Assembly (NCBI RefSeq): GCF_016786305.1
Contig: NZ_JADWYV010000004.1
Source of the DNA: Pseudofrankia nepalensis
Lineage (GTDB): Bacteria; Actinomycetota; Actinomycetes; Frankiales; Frankiaceae
Length of the DNA stretch: 64,000 bases
Reading direction: 5' to 3' (one strand)
Positions within the stretch are counted from its first letter, which is position 1. Each line of letters opens with the position of its first letter. The notes under the pieces are model-generated. The model worked only from the letters and a program-made list of their open reading frames with translations. It did no database searches and was not told where the DNA came from. Positions 63,753 to 64,000 of this stretch are shown here, in pieces. The position numbers and the translations under genes were made by a program.

Positions 63753-64000
63753 TCAGGGCTGGCGCGAGGCCGGCGGACGGCCGTGGGTCGCGGCGGTCAG
63801 GGCGTCGGCGGCGCGGCGCACGCGTTCCCCGAGTGCGAGGATCTCGGCGCCGGCGCGCGCGGGCATTCCGTCGCCGGCCGCGCAGACCAGGCACAGGATG
63901 ACGACGACCGTGCCGTCGGAGTCGAAGACCGGGGCGTTGACCGCGGACGCGCGGTAGCCGGCGGCCGGGTCGATCGTCGCCGGCAGGGTGTCCGCCAGGT
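63753..64000 (-). CDS. IclR family regulator, C-terminal part (runs off the window)
   Basis: The 3' end of a minus-strand gene; about 82 codons are visible. The readable part, with YRASAVNAPVFDSDG then VVVILCLVCAA and a final helix ILALGERVRRAADALTAA, matches the end of the IclR effector-binding domain. The DNA-binding half lies beyond position 64000. It may control the adjacent amidohydrolase, which is on the same strand downstream. Confidence 0.75.
   Translation of the reverse strand, partial: LADTLPATIDPAAGYRASAVNAPVFDSDGTVVVILCLVCAAGDGMPARAGAEILALGERVRRAADALTAATHGRPPASRQP

Overview
This is a 64 kb piece of a very GC-rich chromosome. Codon use, GTG starts, ATGA/GTGA gene overlaps and the gene families present (WhiB, DUF397, DUF222/HNH, mycofactocin-coupled SDRs, many P450, acyl-CoA dehydrogenase and TetR genes) indicate an actinomycete. 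The mix would fit a soil or plant-associated genus such as the Frankiaceae, but that placement is inference. I see no rRNA, tRNA, CRISPR array, prophage or recognisable transposase.

Left part (1-8.2 kb): a divergent NAD(P)-binding reductase / MarR pair with a strong operator dyad. The pair is bracketed by a 27-bp inverted repeat. Two tandem cytochrome P450 genes follow, then a divergent AraC regulator / SDR pair and a 3-hydroxyisobutyryl-CoA hydrolase-like gene.

8.6-15.2 kb: a c-di-GMP module. A giant minus-strand protein (kinase, AAA ATPase, helical repeats, GAF, GGDEF) is divergently transcribed from a GAF-EAL phosphodiesterase. A 1 kb stretch without a convincing gene follows, then an orphan branched-chain-type substrate-binding lipoprotein, a methyltransferase and a GAF-LuxR regulator.

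20-36 kb: a lipid/polyketide-flavoured region. It holds a PlsC-like acyltransferase, a stand-alone KS-AT polyketide synthase whose KS nucleophile is Gly instead of Cys, and a hemerythrin. Next come UbiA prenyltransferase, methyltransferase, acyl-CoA dehydrogenase and type III PKS genes, the last three overlapping by 4 bp. Then there is a 65-aa orphan protein and a GT1 glycosyltransferase with its TetR regulator and tandem operators. A three-subunit molybdenum hydroxylase operon lies beyond. The prenyltransferase/methyltransferase/type III PKS set looks like an undescribed phenolic-lipid or meroterpenoid cluster.

36-47 kb: a six-hairpin glycosidase, a WhiB regulator, and cytochrome bd oxidase (cydAB) behind two tandem 23-bp palindromes. 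Then an orphan DUF397 protein, a TetR-controlled acyl-CoA dehydrogenase / phosphotransferase / SDR operon, and a DUF222-HNH protein.

47-64 kb: a catabolic region. An XRE-cupin regulator precedes an acyl-CoA ligase translationally coupled to a fused E1 alpha-beta thiamine-dependent dehydrogenase. A divergent alpha/beta hydrolase lies across a region with two 19-bp palindromes. An RbsBAC-type ABC importer is coupled to two mycofactocin-type SDRs, probably to import and oxidise an alcohol or polyol. A G16/C31 homopolymer hairpin separates these from a second-type EF-G gene. An amidohydrolase and the 3' end of an IclR regulator close the window.
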